A stretch of 64,000 nt of DNA. Origin: Bacteroidia bacterium. GTDB taxonomy: Bacteria > Bacteroidota > Bacteroidia > UKL13-3. Location: the NCBI GenBank assembly GCA_021740845.1, contig JAIOYZ010000004.1, positions 118,142 to 182,141 of the forward strand. Direction: 5' to 3'. Shown in pieces: positions 35,664 to 45,414 of this stretch. The notes under the pieces were generated by a model, which saw only the letters and a list, made by a program, of their open reading frames with translations, searched no databases and was not told where the DNA came from. Made by a program: the position numbers and the translations under genes. Within the stretch, counting starts at the first letter, position 1, and each line of letters starts with the position of its first letter.

Positions 35664-35699
35664 ATAAAAAAGGCTGCTCTTTTGGAGCAGCCTTTTTAG
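35664..35699. terminator. Second terminator, downstream of trigger factor gene
   Basis: AGGCTGCTC (35671-35679) pairs perfectly with GAGCAGCCT (35685-35693) around TTTTG. It is flanked by AAAAAA and TTTTT, so it works in both directions. On the minus strand it follows the tig stop by about 20 bp. Its GAGCAGC arm repeats that of the neighbouring desaturase terminator. Confidence 0.88.
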
Positions 35700-35718
35700 C
35701 AATATAATTTGTTTAAAC

Positions 35719-37104
35719 TTATTCAGCGTGTTGGTGGTGACTGTGATTATGTGTTTCCATCACTTTAAAAAACTCTTCTGCAGAAATTTCTTTAGGCTCA
35801 ATAGTAATGGTATTTAAAATATACTCATTAACTCTTTGTCTAACTGCCATGTTAATCATTTTACTTCTGAAATCGTCTTTCTTCAATTGTGGTTCAACAA
35901 TGCTCATTAATAAATCATCACTTAAACCTTGATTACCGTAAGCACCAAACATTTGTTTAGTATATGCCATTGCAGCATCTTTAATTTCCTCTTCGCTAAC
36001 AACTATTTTATTTTCTACCAAGATTTTTTCTTCAAGGATATGATTTCTTAAATAGTTAGCTTCAGGAATATAAGCCTCATCAATATTTTCATTGGTGAAT
36101 TTATCAGTATGACGATCCATTAACCAACGCTTTAAAAAGGCATCAGGTAATTGAATATTGTGTTTTGCAACCAAAGTATCAAATAACTCATGCTCTAATA
36201 AATGTTGAGCTTGTTGGTTAAAATATCCATTCAATTCTTCTTTAACCTTTTCTTTTAATTGCTCTTCACTGGTTACAACATCCTTACCATATAACTTGTC
36301 AAAGAATTCTTGGTTCATTTCAGAAGCTTCTGTGCGCTTAACCTCATTAATAACCATTTTGAAAGTTGGGTTCAAATCAGCAACAGTTTGTTTTTGAATT
36401 CCTAATGCATGGCCCATTTCACTTTCATCGTTATTAAACAAAGCAAAAATGTTTACATTTAACTCAGTACCTTTTGCTTTACCAATAATTTCGTCAGATA
36501 AATCTGTATCTTTAATTGTATTTACTGCAACAGGAACTGAAGCCGCATCTACACCACCTTCAAATGCTTCGTTTGCATCGTTTAGTTCTGTTAACGCTAC
36601 ATAAATCATGTCGTTTTCACCAACGGTTTCTACATCGGTTAAAGTTCCAAATTGTTTTTTCATACGAGCCAACTCATCTTCAATCATGGCATCAGTAACA
36701 ATAGGACTGTATTTAGTAAAAACATCTGCATTACTAATATTCAATGAAATTTCAGGTGTTAAACCCAAATCAAATTTGAAAGTATAGTTTGCTTCCTTGC
36801 TTAATTCGTCAATTTTGGTATCCTCAGTTAGGATAGGCTGACCCAAAATATTTAATTTATTTTCTTCAATATAATCGAACAAACCTTTACTAGCTAAAGC
36901 ATTGATTTCTTCTAATAACATGTTGTTTCCAACCATCTTTTCTACCATGCTTTTTGGGGCATGACCGGCTCTAAATCCAGGGATATTGGCTTTTTTGCTG
37001 TAATCTTTTAACTTCTTGTCATAAGATGGAAGATAATCTTCCGTGCTGATACCAACGGAAATTGTTCCGTTTAATTCATCTTTTTTTTCGAATGTTACGT
37101 TCAT
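35719..37104 (-). CDS. tig: Trigger factor (ribosome-associated chaperone)
   Basis: Trigger factor binds the ribosomal exit tunnel and shields nascent chains. The 461-residue protein has the ribosome-binding tail with the signature region IPGFRAGHAPKSMVEKMVG at about residues 40-58 (family GFRxGxxP). A diverged middle domain lies where the FKBP-type PPIase sits; classic PPIase residues are not obvious. A long helical C-terminal domain ends HNHSHHQHAE, a histidine-rich tail that could bind metal. Divergence in the middle domain is usual for Bacteroidota trigger factors. The gene is preceded by tRNA-Leu and its terminator. Confidence 0.9.
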   Translation of the reverse strand: MNVTFEKKDELNGTISVGISTEDYLPSYDKKLKDYSKKANIPGFRAGHAPKSMVEKMVGNNMLLEEINALASKGLFDYIEENKLNILGQPILTEDTKIDELSKEANYTFKFDLGLTPEISLNISNADVFTKYSPIVTDAMIEDELARMKKQFGTLTDVETVGENDMIYVALTELNDANEAFEGGVDAASVPVAVNTIKDTDLSDEIIGKAKGTELNVNIFALFNNDESEMGHALGIQKQTVADLNPTFKMVINEVKRTEASEMNQEFFDKLYGKDVVTSEEQLKEKVKEELNGYFNQQAQHLLEHELFDTLVAKHNIQLPDAFLKRWLMDRHTDKFTNENIDEAYIPEANYLRNHILEEKILVENKIVVSEEEIKDAAMAYTKQMFGAYGNQGLSDDLLMSIVEPQLKKDDFRSKMINMAVRQRVNEYILNTITIEPKEISAEEFFKVMETHNHSHHQHAE

Positions 37105-37132
37105 CGCTTTGTTGTTTTCAAAAATGCCATTT

Positions 37133-37168
37133 AAAAAATAAGACTGACAAGGTCAGTCTTATTTTTTT
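37133..37168 (-). terminator. Terminator after tRNA-Leu
   Basis: AATAAGACTGAC, AAG, GTCAGTCTTATT is a perfect 12-bp stem with a three-base loop (about 37137-37163). Poly-A lies on the left and poly-T on the right. On the minus strand it follows tRNA-Leu by about 30 bases and precedes tig, so it separates the two. Confidence 0.85.
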
Positions 37169-37196
37169 GAATCCATTTTTCGATTCTTTTTTTTTG

Positions 37197-37278
37197 TGCG
37201 CATGGAGGGACTCGAACCCCCACGCCTCTCGGCACCAGATCCTAAGTCTGGCACGGCTACCAATTACGCCACATGCGC
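37197..37278 (-). tRNA. tRNA-Leu (UAG)
   Basis: The minus strand has acceptor GCGCATG paired with CATGCGC, the D-arm GGCGTAATTGGTAGCC, and the anticodon stem-loop CCAGACTTAGGATCTGG with anticodon TAG. A class-II variable arm (TGCCGAGAGGCGT) and T-arm GGGGGTTCGAGTCCCTCC follow. The discriminator is A, CCA is not encoded, and the length is 82 nt. It reads CUA and other CUN leucine codons. Confidence 0.94.
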
Positions 37279-37504
37279 CTCTTCCTTAAAAAGGGATGCA
37301 AATATATGATTATTATTTATTGCAACACTTTTCTTGTAAGAAATGTGCAGTGGATTTTTCAAATAATATTGATAATCAGTCGGATAATAAATTTTTTTTG
37401 TATGTTTTTCTTTTTGAACCTAAAAGTAATAAACATTTTAAGGAAAAACCTTTCGTTAAACAATTGCTAAAAAAGGCTTATTTTGAGCCCACATAGCGCG
37501 AGAA

Positions 37505-39721
37505 ATGGGCAAAGAGATTAAAGAAATAGATTTGGATCAAGAAAATAAAATCATTGTAAAATCGTATCGAAGTTTATTAAAAAGCATTCGAAGGGTTCTT
37601 ACCAAAGAGGATAAAGCCTTAATTCGCGAAGCTTTTGAACTCTCCTTGGAGGCGCATAAGAATATGCGTCGCAAAAGTGGTGAACCTTATATTTTACATC
37701 CACTTGCAGTTGCTCAAATTTGTGCAGAAGAAATTGGCCTTGGAGTTACTTCTGTAGTTTGTGCATTATTGCACGATACTGTTGAAGATACAGACATAAC
37801 GCTTGATTTGGTGAAATTGAAATTTGGGTCCAAAGTGTCAAGAATTATTGATGGTTTAACTAAAATTTCTGGCGTTTTTGATCAACCTGATAGAAGTATA
37901 CAGGCCGAAAATTTCAAGAAAATGTTGCTCACCCTAAGTGATGATGTTAGAGTTATCTTGATAAAATTGGCAGATAGGCTACATAATATGAGAACCTTGG
38001 ACAGTATGAGTCCAAAATCGCAATTGAAAATTGCTTCAGAAACAGCTTATGTTTATGCTCCTCTTGCCCATAGATTAGGTTTGTATGCTATTAAATCTGA
38101 ATTAGAAGATTTAAGTACCAAATACCTACAGGCAGAAAATTATGCTTTTGTTAAAAATAAGCTAAATGAAACCAAAGTTCAACGCAATAAATACATAAGG
38201 AATTTTATTGAACCCCTGAATTCTGATATGGAAAAAGCGGGTTTCAAATTTGAGATTAAAGGAAGACCAAAAAGCATTCATTCCATCCTTAATAAAATGA
38301 AGAAGCAAAACGTAACTTTTGAGGAAGTTTACGATTTGTTTGCCATCCGCGTTATTGTTGATACCGATATAGAACACGAAAAAAGTGATTGTTGGAAAGT
38401 ATATTCTATAGTTACCGATCATTATACCCCAAACCCAGATAGGTTAAGAGATTGGGTAAGCACGCCTAAAGCAAATGGGTATGAAAGTTTGCATACTACC
38501 CTAATGGGACCCAAAGGTCGTTGGGTAGAGGTTCAAATAAGAACCAAGCGAATGGATGAAATTGCAGAAAAAGGTTTTGCGGCACACTGGAAATACAAGG
38601 AAAGTAGCGCAAATAGTGATAATGGACTAGAAGGTTGGTTAGCTCGTATTAGAGATGTATTAGAAAATCAAGATGCTAATGCATTGGAGTTTTTAGACGA
38701 TTTTAAATTAGCGCTTTATTCTGATGAGATTTTTGTTTTTACTCCTAAAGGGGATTTGAAAAAATTGCCTGCAGGTGCAACCGTACTTGATTTTGCGTTT
38801 GATATTCATACCGATTTAGGTGCGAAGTGTATTGGGGCTAAATTAAATAACAAACTCGTTCCTTTAAACCATCAATTGAATAACGGCGACCAAGTAGAAA
38901 TTTTATCTAGTGCCAAACAAAAGCCTAATGAAGAATGGTTGGATTTTGTTGTAACCGCTAAGGCTAAATCTAAGATTAGGGAGTATTTTAAACAATTGCG
39001 ACTAAAAGCTTCGGCTTTGGGTAAAGAAATATTAGAACGTAAGTTTAAAAATGCAAAAATCCCATACTCATCAGATGCCTTGCATTCATTAATGAAGCAT
39101 TTTAAATTAAAAACCGTTACCGATTTGTATTATCAATTAGCCAATGAAATAATTGATAGAACCAAGATAGATATTGAATCAATCCTTGCTGCAGAAAAGA
39201 ATAGAGTGCCAGAATTACCTTCGGTTCAACCCAAAACCAAAACAGTTATTCTACCTAATGATGCTATTATTTTAAGTGAAAACGAAGCCAATATGGATTA
39301 TGGTTTTGCTAAATGTTGTAGCCCAATTCCTGGAGACGAGATTTTTGGCTTCATTACTGTTGGTGAAGGAGTTAAAATACACAGAACTTCTTGTCCAAAT
39401 GCAGTTGCCTTAATGAGTAATTATGGTTATAGAATTATAAAAGCCAAATGGGCAAATGCAAGTGATGTTAGTCCCAAAGCATTCTTATCCTCCATTAAAG
39501 TTTCTGGAATTGACAGTGTGGGAATTGTAAGTATAATCACAGATATAATTTCAAAACAACTTCAGATAAACATGAAATCTATAAGCATTACTAGTAATGA
39601 GGGAATGTTTGAAGGAAATATTGTTTTGCAGGTACACGATACTCGCCAACTGGAGAATATTATGGATTCCATTAAAAGTGCGAGTGAATTAATCACGGTA
39701 AATAGAGTGGATTTGGGTTAA
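37505..39721 (+). CDS. Bifunctional (p)ppGpp synthetase/hydrolase, RelA/SpoT type
   Basis: This 738-residue stringent-response enzyme has four regions. The HD hydrolase domain (HPLAVAQICAEE, ALLHDTVEDTD) is followed by the synthetase domain, with KGRPKSIHSILNKM, PDRLRDWVSTPKANGYESLHTT and VEVQIRTKRMDEIAEKGFAAHWKYKE. A TGS domain follows (DEIFVFTPKGDLKKLPAGATVLDFA). A zinc-finger/CC segment (AKCCSPIPGDEIFGFITVGEGVKIH) and an ACT domain complete it. The HD residues are intact and the RxKD-like basic motif (RLRD) is of the bifunctional class rather than acidic ExDD. It should therefore both make and degrade (p)ppGpp. A weak hairpin lies after its stop. Confidence 0.95.
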   Translation: MGKEIKEIDLDQENKIIVKSYRSLLKSIRRVLTKEDKALIREAFELSLEAHKNMRRKSGEPYILHPLAVAQICAEEIGLGVTSVVCALLHDTVEDTDITLDLVKLKFGSKVSRIIDGLTKISGVFDQPDRSIQAENFKKMLLTLSDDVRVILIKLADRLHNMRTLDSMSPKSQLKIASETAYVYAPLAHRLGLYAIKSELEDLSTKYLQAENYAFVKNKLNETKVQRNKYIRNFIEPLNSDMEKAGFKFEIKGRPKSIHSILNKMKKQNVTFEEVYDLFAIRVIVDTDIEHEKSDCWKVYSIVTDHYTPNPDRLRDWVSTPKANGYESLHTTLMGPKGRWVEVQIRTKRMDEIAEKGFAAHWKYKESSANSDNGLEGWLARIRDVLENQDANALEFLDDFKLALYSDEIFVFTPKGDLKKLPAGATVLDFAFDIHTDLGAKCIGAKLNNKLVPLNHQLNNGDQVEILSSAKQKPNEEWLDFVVTAKAKSKIREYFKQLRLKASALGKEILERKFKNAKIPYSSDALHSLMKHFKLKTVTDLYYQLANEIIDRTKIDIESILAAEKNRVPELPSVQPKTKTVILPNDAIILSENEANMDYGFAKCCSPIPGDEIFGFITVGEGVKIHRTSCPNAVALMSNYGYRIIKAKWANASDVSPKAFLSSIKVSGIDSVGIVSIITDIISKQLQINMKSISITSNEGMFEGNIVLQVHDTRQLENIMDSIKSASELITVNRVDLG

Positions 39722-39731
39722 ATGATTTTTC

Positions 39732-39771
39732 GGTTTTCTGTTTCTGTTTGAAAACCAGTGGTTTGTTTTTT
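39732..39771 (+). terminator. Weak terminator candidate after rel/spoT
   Basis: GGTTTTC (39732-39738) and GAAAACC (39750-39756) form a 7-bp stem. The next bases are AGTGGTTTG and a T6 run at 39766-39771, so the T tract is somewhat distant. Confidence 0.35.
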
Positions 39772-39843
39772 GAGCCAAGGAAGAGGATATCAACTTTATT
39801 TCAACACAAACCAACTCCATGAAGGAACTCTAATGGATAATGT

Positions 39844-39851
39844 TAACTTTG
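39844..39851 (+). promoter_or_regulatory. Candidate -7 element for fur-purA
   Basis: TAACTTTG matches TAnnTTTG exactly and ends 18 bases before the fur ATG. A TTTG at -33 spacing is not evident. Confidence 0.4.
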
Positions 39852-39869
39852 GCACTTTATTGATAAACA

Positions 39870-40370
39870 ATGTCGATGGATGTGCAAAATGCTGAAAAGC
39901 TAAAAGTAGAGGTTAAAAATAAATTCGTGGAATACCTGGAGAATAATCAACAGCGTAAAACCCCGGAGCGCTTTGCCATACTCGACGAAATATATTCAAA
40001 CAAAGAGCATTTTGATGTGGAGACTCTATTTGACCACATGAAAAATAGAAATTATCGAGTTAGCAGGGCCACAGTTTACAATACTCTTGATTTGTTGTTG
40101 GATTGTGGTTTGGTAATTAAACACCAATTTGGTAGAAATATCTCTCGTTACGAACGTGCTTATGGTTTTAGGCAACACGACCATTTAATCTGTAACGTTT
40201 GCAATGAGGTTTTAGAATTTTGTGATCCCAGAATTCAACAGATAAAAACCACCATGGGAGAATTAATGCAATTTCAAATCACCAATCATTCGCTTTATTT
40301 GTTTGGTGATCCAAAATTGGATGCGGATCAAAAATGTTTATCATGTAACAAAGATTGTAAAAAAGGATAA
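39870..40370 (+). CDS. fur: Fur-family metal-responsive transcriptional regulator
   Basis: This 166-residue winged-helix repressor of the Fur/PerR/Zur family shows [30 protein letters not shown] and [20 protein letters not shown] (recognition helix region). [15 protein letters not shown] has the metal site HDH and a structural-zinc CxxC. A second Cys pair (KCLSCNKDC) lies at the C-terminus. Whether it senses iron, zinc or peroxide cannot be decided from sequence. An alternative ATG lies two codons in. The next gene, purA, starts 8 bp after its stop, an arrangement that implies co-transcription. Confidence 0.92.
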   Translation: MSMDVQNAEKLKVEVKNKFVEYLENNQQRKTPERFAILDEIYSNKEHFDVETLFDHMKNRNYRVSRATVYNTLDLLLDCGLVIKHQFGRNISRYERAYGFRQHDHLICNVCNEVLEFCDPRIQQIKTTMGELMQFQITNHSLYLFGDPKLDADQKCLSCNKDCKKG

Positions 40371-40378
40371 TTAGAAAT

Positions 40379-41644
40379 ATGAAGGTTGATGTTGTTTTAG
40401 GATTGCAATGGGGAGACGAGGGTAAAGGCAAAATCGTTGATGTGCTTACCCCAAAATACGATGTAGTAGCAAGATTTCAAGGTGGTCCAAATGCTGGCCA
40501 TTCTTTGGAGTTTGGTGGGAACAAATACGTTTTAAACACAATTCCTTCTGGAATTTTCCATGAACATTGCATCAATATTATTGGCAATGGAGTGGTTATA
40601 GACCCTGTGCAATTGCGTAAAGAAATTGAAAAGGCAGAAACTACAGGTGTTGACATTCGTAAAAATTTATACATTTCAGAAAAAGCACATGTAATTTTGC
40701 CAACTCACAGATTGGTAGATGCTGCAAGTGAAGCCCATAAAGGTGTTCATAAAGTTGGGTCAACCCTAAGAGGCATTAGCCCAACCTACCAAGATAAAAT
40801 TGGAAGAAGTGGTTTGCGTATTGGTGATTTAATGGGAAACCAATTTAAGGCTAAATACGATTCGGTTGTTAGTAACCATGTGAAATTATTAAATTCACTC
40901 AACTTCGAATATAATTTGGCCGATCATGAACCTGCATTTTTTGAGGCAGTTGAGTATTTAAAATCATTTAAGATTATTAATTCAGAATACTACATCAACC
41001 AGTTAATAAAAGATGGCAAAAAAGTATTGGCAGAAGGCGCTCAAGGAACATTATTAGATATCGATTTTGGTTCTTATCCTTTTGTTACTTCATCTAATAC
41101 AATTACTGGTGGAGCCTGCAGTGGCTTAGGGATTTCACCTCAAAAAATCGATAAAGTTTATGGCATTTTCAAAGCCTATTGTACTCGTGTAGGAAACGGA
41201 CCTTTCCCTACAGAACAAGAAAATGAAACGGGTGAATTATTAAGAAAATTAGGTCATGAATTTGGCGCAACAACTGGTCGTCCGCGAAGAACAGGTTGGT
41301 TAGATTTGCCAACTCTTAAATATGCCATTATGTTAAACGGGGTTACCGATTTAATTTGCACCAAGAGCGATGTTTTAAGTGGCTTTGACCAAGTTCAACT
41401 TTGTGATTCTTACTCAATCAATGGTAAAGTAACAAGCGAACTTCCTTTCAATTTATACGACGAGTCGGTTCAGCCTAATTATAAATCTTTCCCCGGTTGG
41501 TCTGGTGATTTAACTAAGGTAAGAGAATACAATAATTTACCAGAAACCTTTAGAAATTATATGGATTACGTGGAATCTCAAATTGAAGTTCCTGTGAGCA
41601 TTATTTCTGTTGGTCCTGATAGAGAAGAAACGATTGTAAAATAG
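40379..41644 (+). CDS. purA: Adenylosuccinate synthetase
   Basis: PurA makes adenylosuccinate from IMP, aspartate and GTP, the first committed AMP step. The 421-residue length is standard. Seen are LGLQWGDEGKGKIVD (GTP loop and catalytic Asp), FQGGPNAGHS, RGISPTYQDKIGRSGLRI, EGAQGTLLDIDFGSYPFVTSSNT and TTGRPRRTGWLDLPTLKYA. It is probably translated from a fur-purA message, so AMP synthesis may share fur control. Its stop abuts the pdxJ stop on the other strand with no intervening base. Confidence 0.97.
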   Translation: MKVDVVLGLQWGDEGKGKIVDVLTPKYDVVARFQGGPNAGHSLEFGGNKYVLNTIPSGIFHEHCINIIGNGVVIDPVQLRKEIEKAETTGVDIRKNLYISEKAHVILPTHRLVDAASEAHKGVHKVGSTLRGISPTYQDKIGRSGLRIGDLMGNQFKAKYDSVVSNHVKLLNSLNFEYNLADHEPAFFEAVEYLKSFKIINSEYYINQLIKDGKKVLAEGAQGTLLDIDFGSYPFVTSSNTITGGACSGLGISPQKIDKVYGIFKAYCTRVGNGPFPTEQENETGELLRKLGHEFGATTGRPRRTGWLDLPTLKYAIMLNGVTDLICTKSDVLSGFDQVQLCDSYSINGKVTSELPFNLYDESVQPNYKSFPGWSGDLTKVREYNNLPETFRNYMDYVESQIEVPVSIISVGPDREETIVK

Positions 41645-42361
41645 TTATTTTAAGCAGCGCTTATATAGCTGAATCGTGTTTTCTAATCCCAAATAAATGG
41701 CATCGCAAACCAAAGCATGTCCTATGGATACTTCCAATAATTCCGGAATGTTTTTAGAAAAATAAGCAAGGTTTTCTAAGCTCAAATCATGTCCAGCATT
41801 TATCCCTAGCCCAAGGGTATTGGCATGCTTGGCTGCAATAATATAGGGCTCAATCGCCTTCTCCTTATCCAAAATGTAATTTGCCGCATAAGCTTCTGTA
41901 TAGAGTTCAATTCGGTCTGAACCAACCAATTTTGCTCCATCTATCATTTCAATTATTGGGTCAACAAAAACGGAAGTTCGTATTCCTGCCTCCTTGAATA
42001 TTGAAATAATATTTTTTAGAAATTCTTGATGGGTAACAGTATCCCAACCGTGGTCGCTGGTTAATTGGTCTGTTGAATCTGGTACCAAAGTTACTTGAGT
42101 AGGTTTTGATTTTAGAACCATTTCCACAAATTTATCTTCTCTAGGATTTCCTTCTATGTTGAACTCCGTTTTAAGAATAGGCTTAAGTTCAAAAACATCG
42201 GCATATTTTATATGTCTTTCGTCTGGCCTAGGGTGAACTGTAATGCCTTCTGCACCGAATAACTCGCAGTCCAAAGCAGATTTGAGGATGTTTGGATTAT
42301 TTCCTCCGCGCGAATTGCGAATGAGCGCTAGTTTATTTATGTTTACCGATAATTTAGCCAT
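41645..42361 (-). CDS. pdxJ: Pyridoxine 5'-phosphate synthase
   Basis: PdxJ condenses 3-amino-2-oxopropyl phosphate with deoxyxylulose phosphate to form PNP. I set the start at the ATG at 42361 (238 residues, MAKLSVNINKLALIRNSRGG). The family begins this way, and the extra upstream residues of the longer frame overlap the divergent kinase gene. Other hallmarks are GITVHPRPDERHIKYADV, FVDPIIEMIDGAKLVGSDRIELYTEAYA, GLGINAGHDLSLENL and VSIGHALVCDAIYLGLE. Its start is 34 bp from that of the histidine kinase, so the promoters overlap. Confidence 0.95.
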   Translation of the reverse strand: MAKLSVNINKLALIRNSRGGNNPNILKSALDCELFGAEGITVHPRPDERHIKYADVFELKPILKTEFNIEGNPREDKFVEMVLKSKPTQVTLVPDSTDQLTSDHGWDTVTHQEFLKNIISIFKEAGIRTSVFVDPIIEMIDGAKLVGSDRIELYTEAYAANYILDKEKAIEPYIIAAKHANTLGLGINAGHDLSLENLAYFSKNIPELLEVSIGHALVCDAIYLGLENTIQLYKRCLK

Positions 42362-42395
42362 AAAAAGTGTTTTGTATTCAACAAAATTAGGTTTT

Positions 42396-44963
42396 ATGTT
42401 TAATTTGCAAAGCTTGGGTAAGAAAAGGACAAACATATTTAATAGGCTACTTCAGCTATTTTTTATTTTATTATTTAACCTATCATTTGTGATGGGTGAT
42501 AATTCTGTGGATAGCCTTAAGCAAATAATCCATGGAGATGGCGATGGTAAAGCAAAGGTCGACGCATATTACAAATTAGCCATAGAATTTTCTAAAACAC
42601 AAAATCCAGAAATGATAACCTATGTCATAGACGGATTGGAATTGTCTGAGAAAATTAATTATCATTTGGGAATAGGACGTTTCAATATGTTTTTATTTCA
42701 GATAAATGAAAATAATCTTGAAAAGGATACCCTTTTTAATTTTCTGGTAAAGGCAATTGAAGAATTTAATTTAGCCAAAAATCAATTCGGTGAGGCAAAT
42801 GCACTAAACCTTTGCGGTATTTTTTTTGAAAGGCAAGGTAAATATAGGATAGCTCTAAAATATTATTACCAAGCTCTGTTTATTTTTCAAAATACTGGTG
42901 ACGAAAAGGGTGTGGCCAATGAAAAAAATAATATTGGTTTAATCCACCAACTCCAAAAGCATTATACTAGTGCAATTTTCTTTTATAATCAGGCAATTCA
43001 AATAGGTCAAAAACTTAACGACTTGGATGTTTTGGCAAATGCATATAACAATATGGCAATTTGTTACCAAGAACAACGAAATCCAACGAAAGCATTGAAG
43101 TATTTTGAGTTAGTTTACGAAATTGATTTAAAAGAAAACAACCCTTCTAATTTAGCATTATCATATAATAACCTTGGAGTAATTCAATGCGATATGGGCA
43201 ATTACGACCTATCAAAAGAGTTATTGTTTAATTCGTTAAACCAAAAGAAATTGGCTGATGAATATCTTGATTTGTCCAATACGTTTAATAATTTAGCAAC
43301 TGTTTATCAAAAAACACATAAATATGATTCTGCAATTTATTTTCTAAATCTTGCCATACCTGATGCTAAGAAACAATTGGCCACACCTAATTTGTCAGAA
43401 TCTTACAAAATTTACTCCGAAATACTTGAAGCAAAAGGTGATTTTGCTGGTTCTCTTAAATATAGAAAATTATCAAGCTCTTTAATTGATAGTTTAAATT
43501 TCACTGAAAGTCAATTGGCGCTTAATCAATTAGAAAACGAATTTCAACAGTTGGTTCAAGAAAAAAATGAAGTAGAAAGAATTGCGGCCGAAGAAAAATC
43601 TTCACTTCAAACCAGTTTGTATTTATTAGGGATTATAGTAGTTCTTATTATAGTTATTGGTATGGTTTACTATGTGGTAAAAGTTAAAAATGCATATAAA
43701 AACCTTCAATTAAAACAAAAGAAAATAGAGGTTCAAAATAAAATCCTCCAAGTTAAAAATATTGAGGTAGTTCAAGCTAAAGAAGCTGCCGAGGAAGCCG
43801 CAAATACAAAGACTCAGTTTATTTCTACTATAAGTCATGAAATTAGAACTCCTTTAAATGCAATTATTGGTGTTTCTAATTTATTACAACAAAGTAATCC
43901 CAAAGATGATCAAGTTGAGAATTTGAACATCTTAAAAATTAGTAGTGAAAACTTGTTACAGCTGGTTAATAATATTTTAGATTTCAGTAAAATGGAGGCT
44001 GGAAAACTCCAATTAGAAAGTATTGATTTTAATCTGCGAAATTTGGTTTTTGATGTGAAGGAATTATTCTCCATAAAAGCAATGGAAAAAGGAATAGAAC
44101 TTATGATCAATTTCGATGATAAGATTCCTGCTGTATTAAAAGGAGATCCTCTTCGGATCAACCAGTTATTAATAAATTTGGTAAACAATGCTATTAAGTT
44201 TACCGAAACAGGCTATGTTAGAATAGAAATTGTTAACCAGCTTTCTACTATTAATCATGCCTTGATTCATTTTGCTGTAACTGATACTGGTATTGGAATT
44301 CATAAGTCAAAGCAAGAGCAAATATTTCAAAGCTTTACCCAAGCGGATTCAAATACAACCAGAAAGTTTGGTGGAACAGGTTTAGGTTTATCAATTTGCA
44401 AACGCATCCTTGAGAATTTAAATAGCAAATTGCAAATTGAAAGTGTGGTTGGTAGAGGTTCTAAATTTTATTTCACAATCAATTTTGATGTAAGTAGAAA
44501 TGCATCCATTGGCAAGAGTTCAAGAACAGCATCTTTTGAAGATTCTATTAAAGGCAAGCGCGTTCTAGTTGTAGAAGACAATATGATGAACATTATGGTG
44601 ATTAGACAATTCCTTCAGAAATGGGGTGTAATTACCGAAGTTGCTTTAAATGGAAGAGAAGGTTATAATAGGGTAGTGGATTCTAATTTTGATGCCGTGC
44701 TAATGGATATTCACATGCCAGAAATGGATGGAATTGAAGCTACAATGTTGATTCGTAAATTGGTTGATGAACGTAAAAAGAATATTCCAATTATCGCTCT
44801 TACCGCAGAAAATGAAATGCAATTCAGGCAGAAAGTTTATGAGGTAGGTATGAACGATTATATCTTTAAACCATTTAATCCAGACGACTTAAAAGAACGT
44901 TTGGGTTATGCCTTATTTAATAGCAACAATGGCAACAAGCGTACACCAGCCGTTATCAATTAG
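42396..44963 (+). CDS. Hybrid sensor histidine kinase with periplasmic TPR domain
   Basis: The start at 42396 is chosen because a signal peptide follows (FFILLFNLSFVMG); the longer frame runs through pdxJ on the other strand. Of 855 residues, about 40-360 are TPR repeats (NAYNNMAICYQEQRNPTKALKYF, LSYNNLGVIQCDMGNYDLSK). A membrane helix lies at about 405-425, then a coiled coil. The HisKA box is FISTISHEIRTPLN (His481), and HATPase motifs are NQLLINLVNNAIKFTETGYV, DTGIGI and GGTGLGLSI. A C-terminal receiver is VLMDIHMPEMDG (Asp771). The signal is unknown and no separate response regulator is adjacent. The end overlaps the DUF4783 gene by 35 bases. Confidence 0.92.
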   Translation: MFNLQSLGKKRTNIFNRLLQLFFILLFNLSFVMGDNSVDSLKQIIHGDGDGKAKVDAYYKLAIEFSKTQNPEMITYVIDGLELSEKINYHLGIGRFNMFLFQINENNLEKDTLFNFLVKAIEEFNLAKNQFGEANALNLCGIFFERQGKYRIALKYYYQALFIFQNTGDEKGVANEKNNIGLIHQLQKHYTSAIFFYNQAIQIGQKLNDLDVLANAYNNMAICYQEQRNPTKALKYFELVYEIDLKENNPSNLALSYNNLGVIQCDMGNYDLSKELLFNSLNQKKLADEYLDLSNTFNNLATVYQKTHKYDSAIYFLNLAIPDAKKQLATPNLSESYKIYSEILEAKGDFAGSLKYRKLSSSLIDSLNFTESQLALNQLENEFQQLVQEKNEVERIAAEEKSSLQTSLYLLGIIVVLIIVIGMVYYVVKVKNAYKNLQLKQKKIEVQNKILQVKNIEVVQAKEAAEEAANTKTQFISTISHEIRTPLNAIIGVSNLLQQSNPKDDQVENLNILKISSENLLQLVNNILDFSKMEAGKLQLESIDFNLRNLVFDVKELFSIKAMEKGIELMINFDDKIPAVLKGDPLRINQLLINLVNNAIKFTETGYVRIEIVNQLSTINHALIHFAVTDTGIGIHKSKQEQIFQSFTQADSNTTRKFGGTGLGLSICKRILENLNSKLQIESVVGRGSKFYFTINFDVSRNASIGKSSRTASFEDSIKGKRVLVVEDNMMNIMVIRQFLQKWGVITEVALNGREGYNRVVDSNFDAVLMDIHMPEMDGIEATMLIRKLVDERKKNIPIIALTAENEMQFRQKVYEVGMNDYIFKPFNPDDLKERLGYALFNSNNGNKRTPAVIN

Positions 44964-45414
44964 AGGCTTTATAAGTCTATTTGTTTTATCTTTACTCTCT
45001 CTTATTCCAAAAAGTTCTGAAGCGCAAAACTCAAATGTAATTGAGGCAAAAGTAAATGCCTTTTTTTCTGATTTCGCAAAAAAAGATACCAATGCCTTAA
45101 GAAATTATTTTCGGTTTGAACCAAGCCTTCAATCTGCATTTATAAATAAAAAAGGGGAGTCTGTTTTATCCGAAGAAAGTCTATCTGATTTCTTAATTGG
45201 AATTGCTTCCATTCCAGATAGCATTCATTTTGAAGAAAGGATTACAAAGGTCACAATCCTAGAAGATGGAAATCTGGCCATTGCTTATTGCCAATATGAG
45301 TTTTATTTTAACCAGCACTTATCTCATGTAGGTGTAGATGTTTTCACCTTTTTCAACGACTTAAAGGATTGGAAAATCATTCAACTTTGCGACACTAGAA
45401 GGCAAAAAAAATGA
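44929..45414 (+). CDS. Secreted DUF4783-like (NTF2-fold) protein
   Basis: This small secreted protein has a signal sequence ending near IPKSSEAQ. About 130 residues of mixed helix and sheet follow, typical of DUF4783 (VNAFFSDFAKKDTNALRNYF, EERITKVTILEDGNLAIAYCQYEFYF, VGVDVFTFFNDLKDWKIIQLCDTRR). The family is common in Bacteroidota, lacks a known function and looks NTF2-like. The start at 44929 gives 161 residues; ATG 44908 is also in frame. Overlap with the end of the kinase gene suggests translational coupling and a shared role. A terminator follows at once. Confidence 0.8.
   Translation: MATSVHQPLSIRGFISLFVLSLLSLIPKSSEAQNSNVIEAKVNAFFSDFAKKDTNALRNYFRFEPSLQSAFINKKGESVLSEESLSDFLIGIASIPDSIHFEERITKVTILEDGNLAIAYCQYEFYFNQHLSHVGVDVFTFFNDLKDWKIIQLCDTRRQKK

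Noticed and set aside
37273-37496. Two short plus-strand frames upstream of rel/spoT
   Set aside because: They are AT-rich, start in the tRNA-Leu gene or just after it, and have no coding character.
42243-42395. N-terminal extension of the histidine kinase from 42243
   Set aside because: It would run through pdxJ on the other strand and bury the signal peptide; the start at 42396 fits better.
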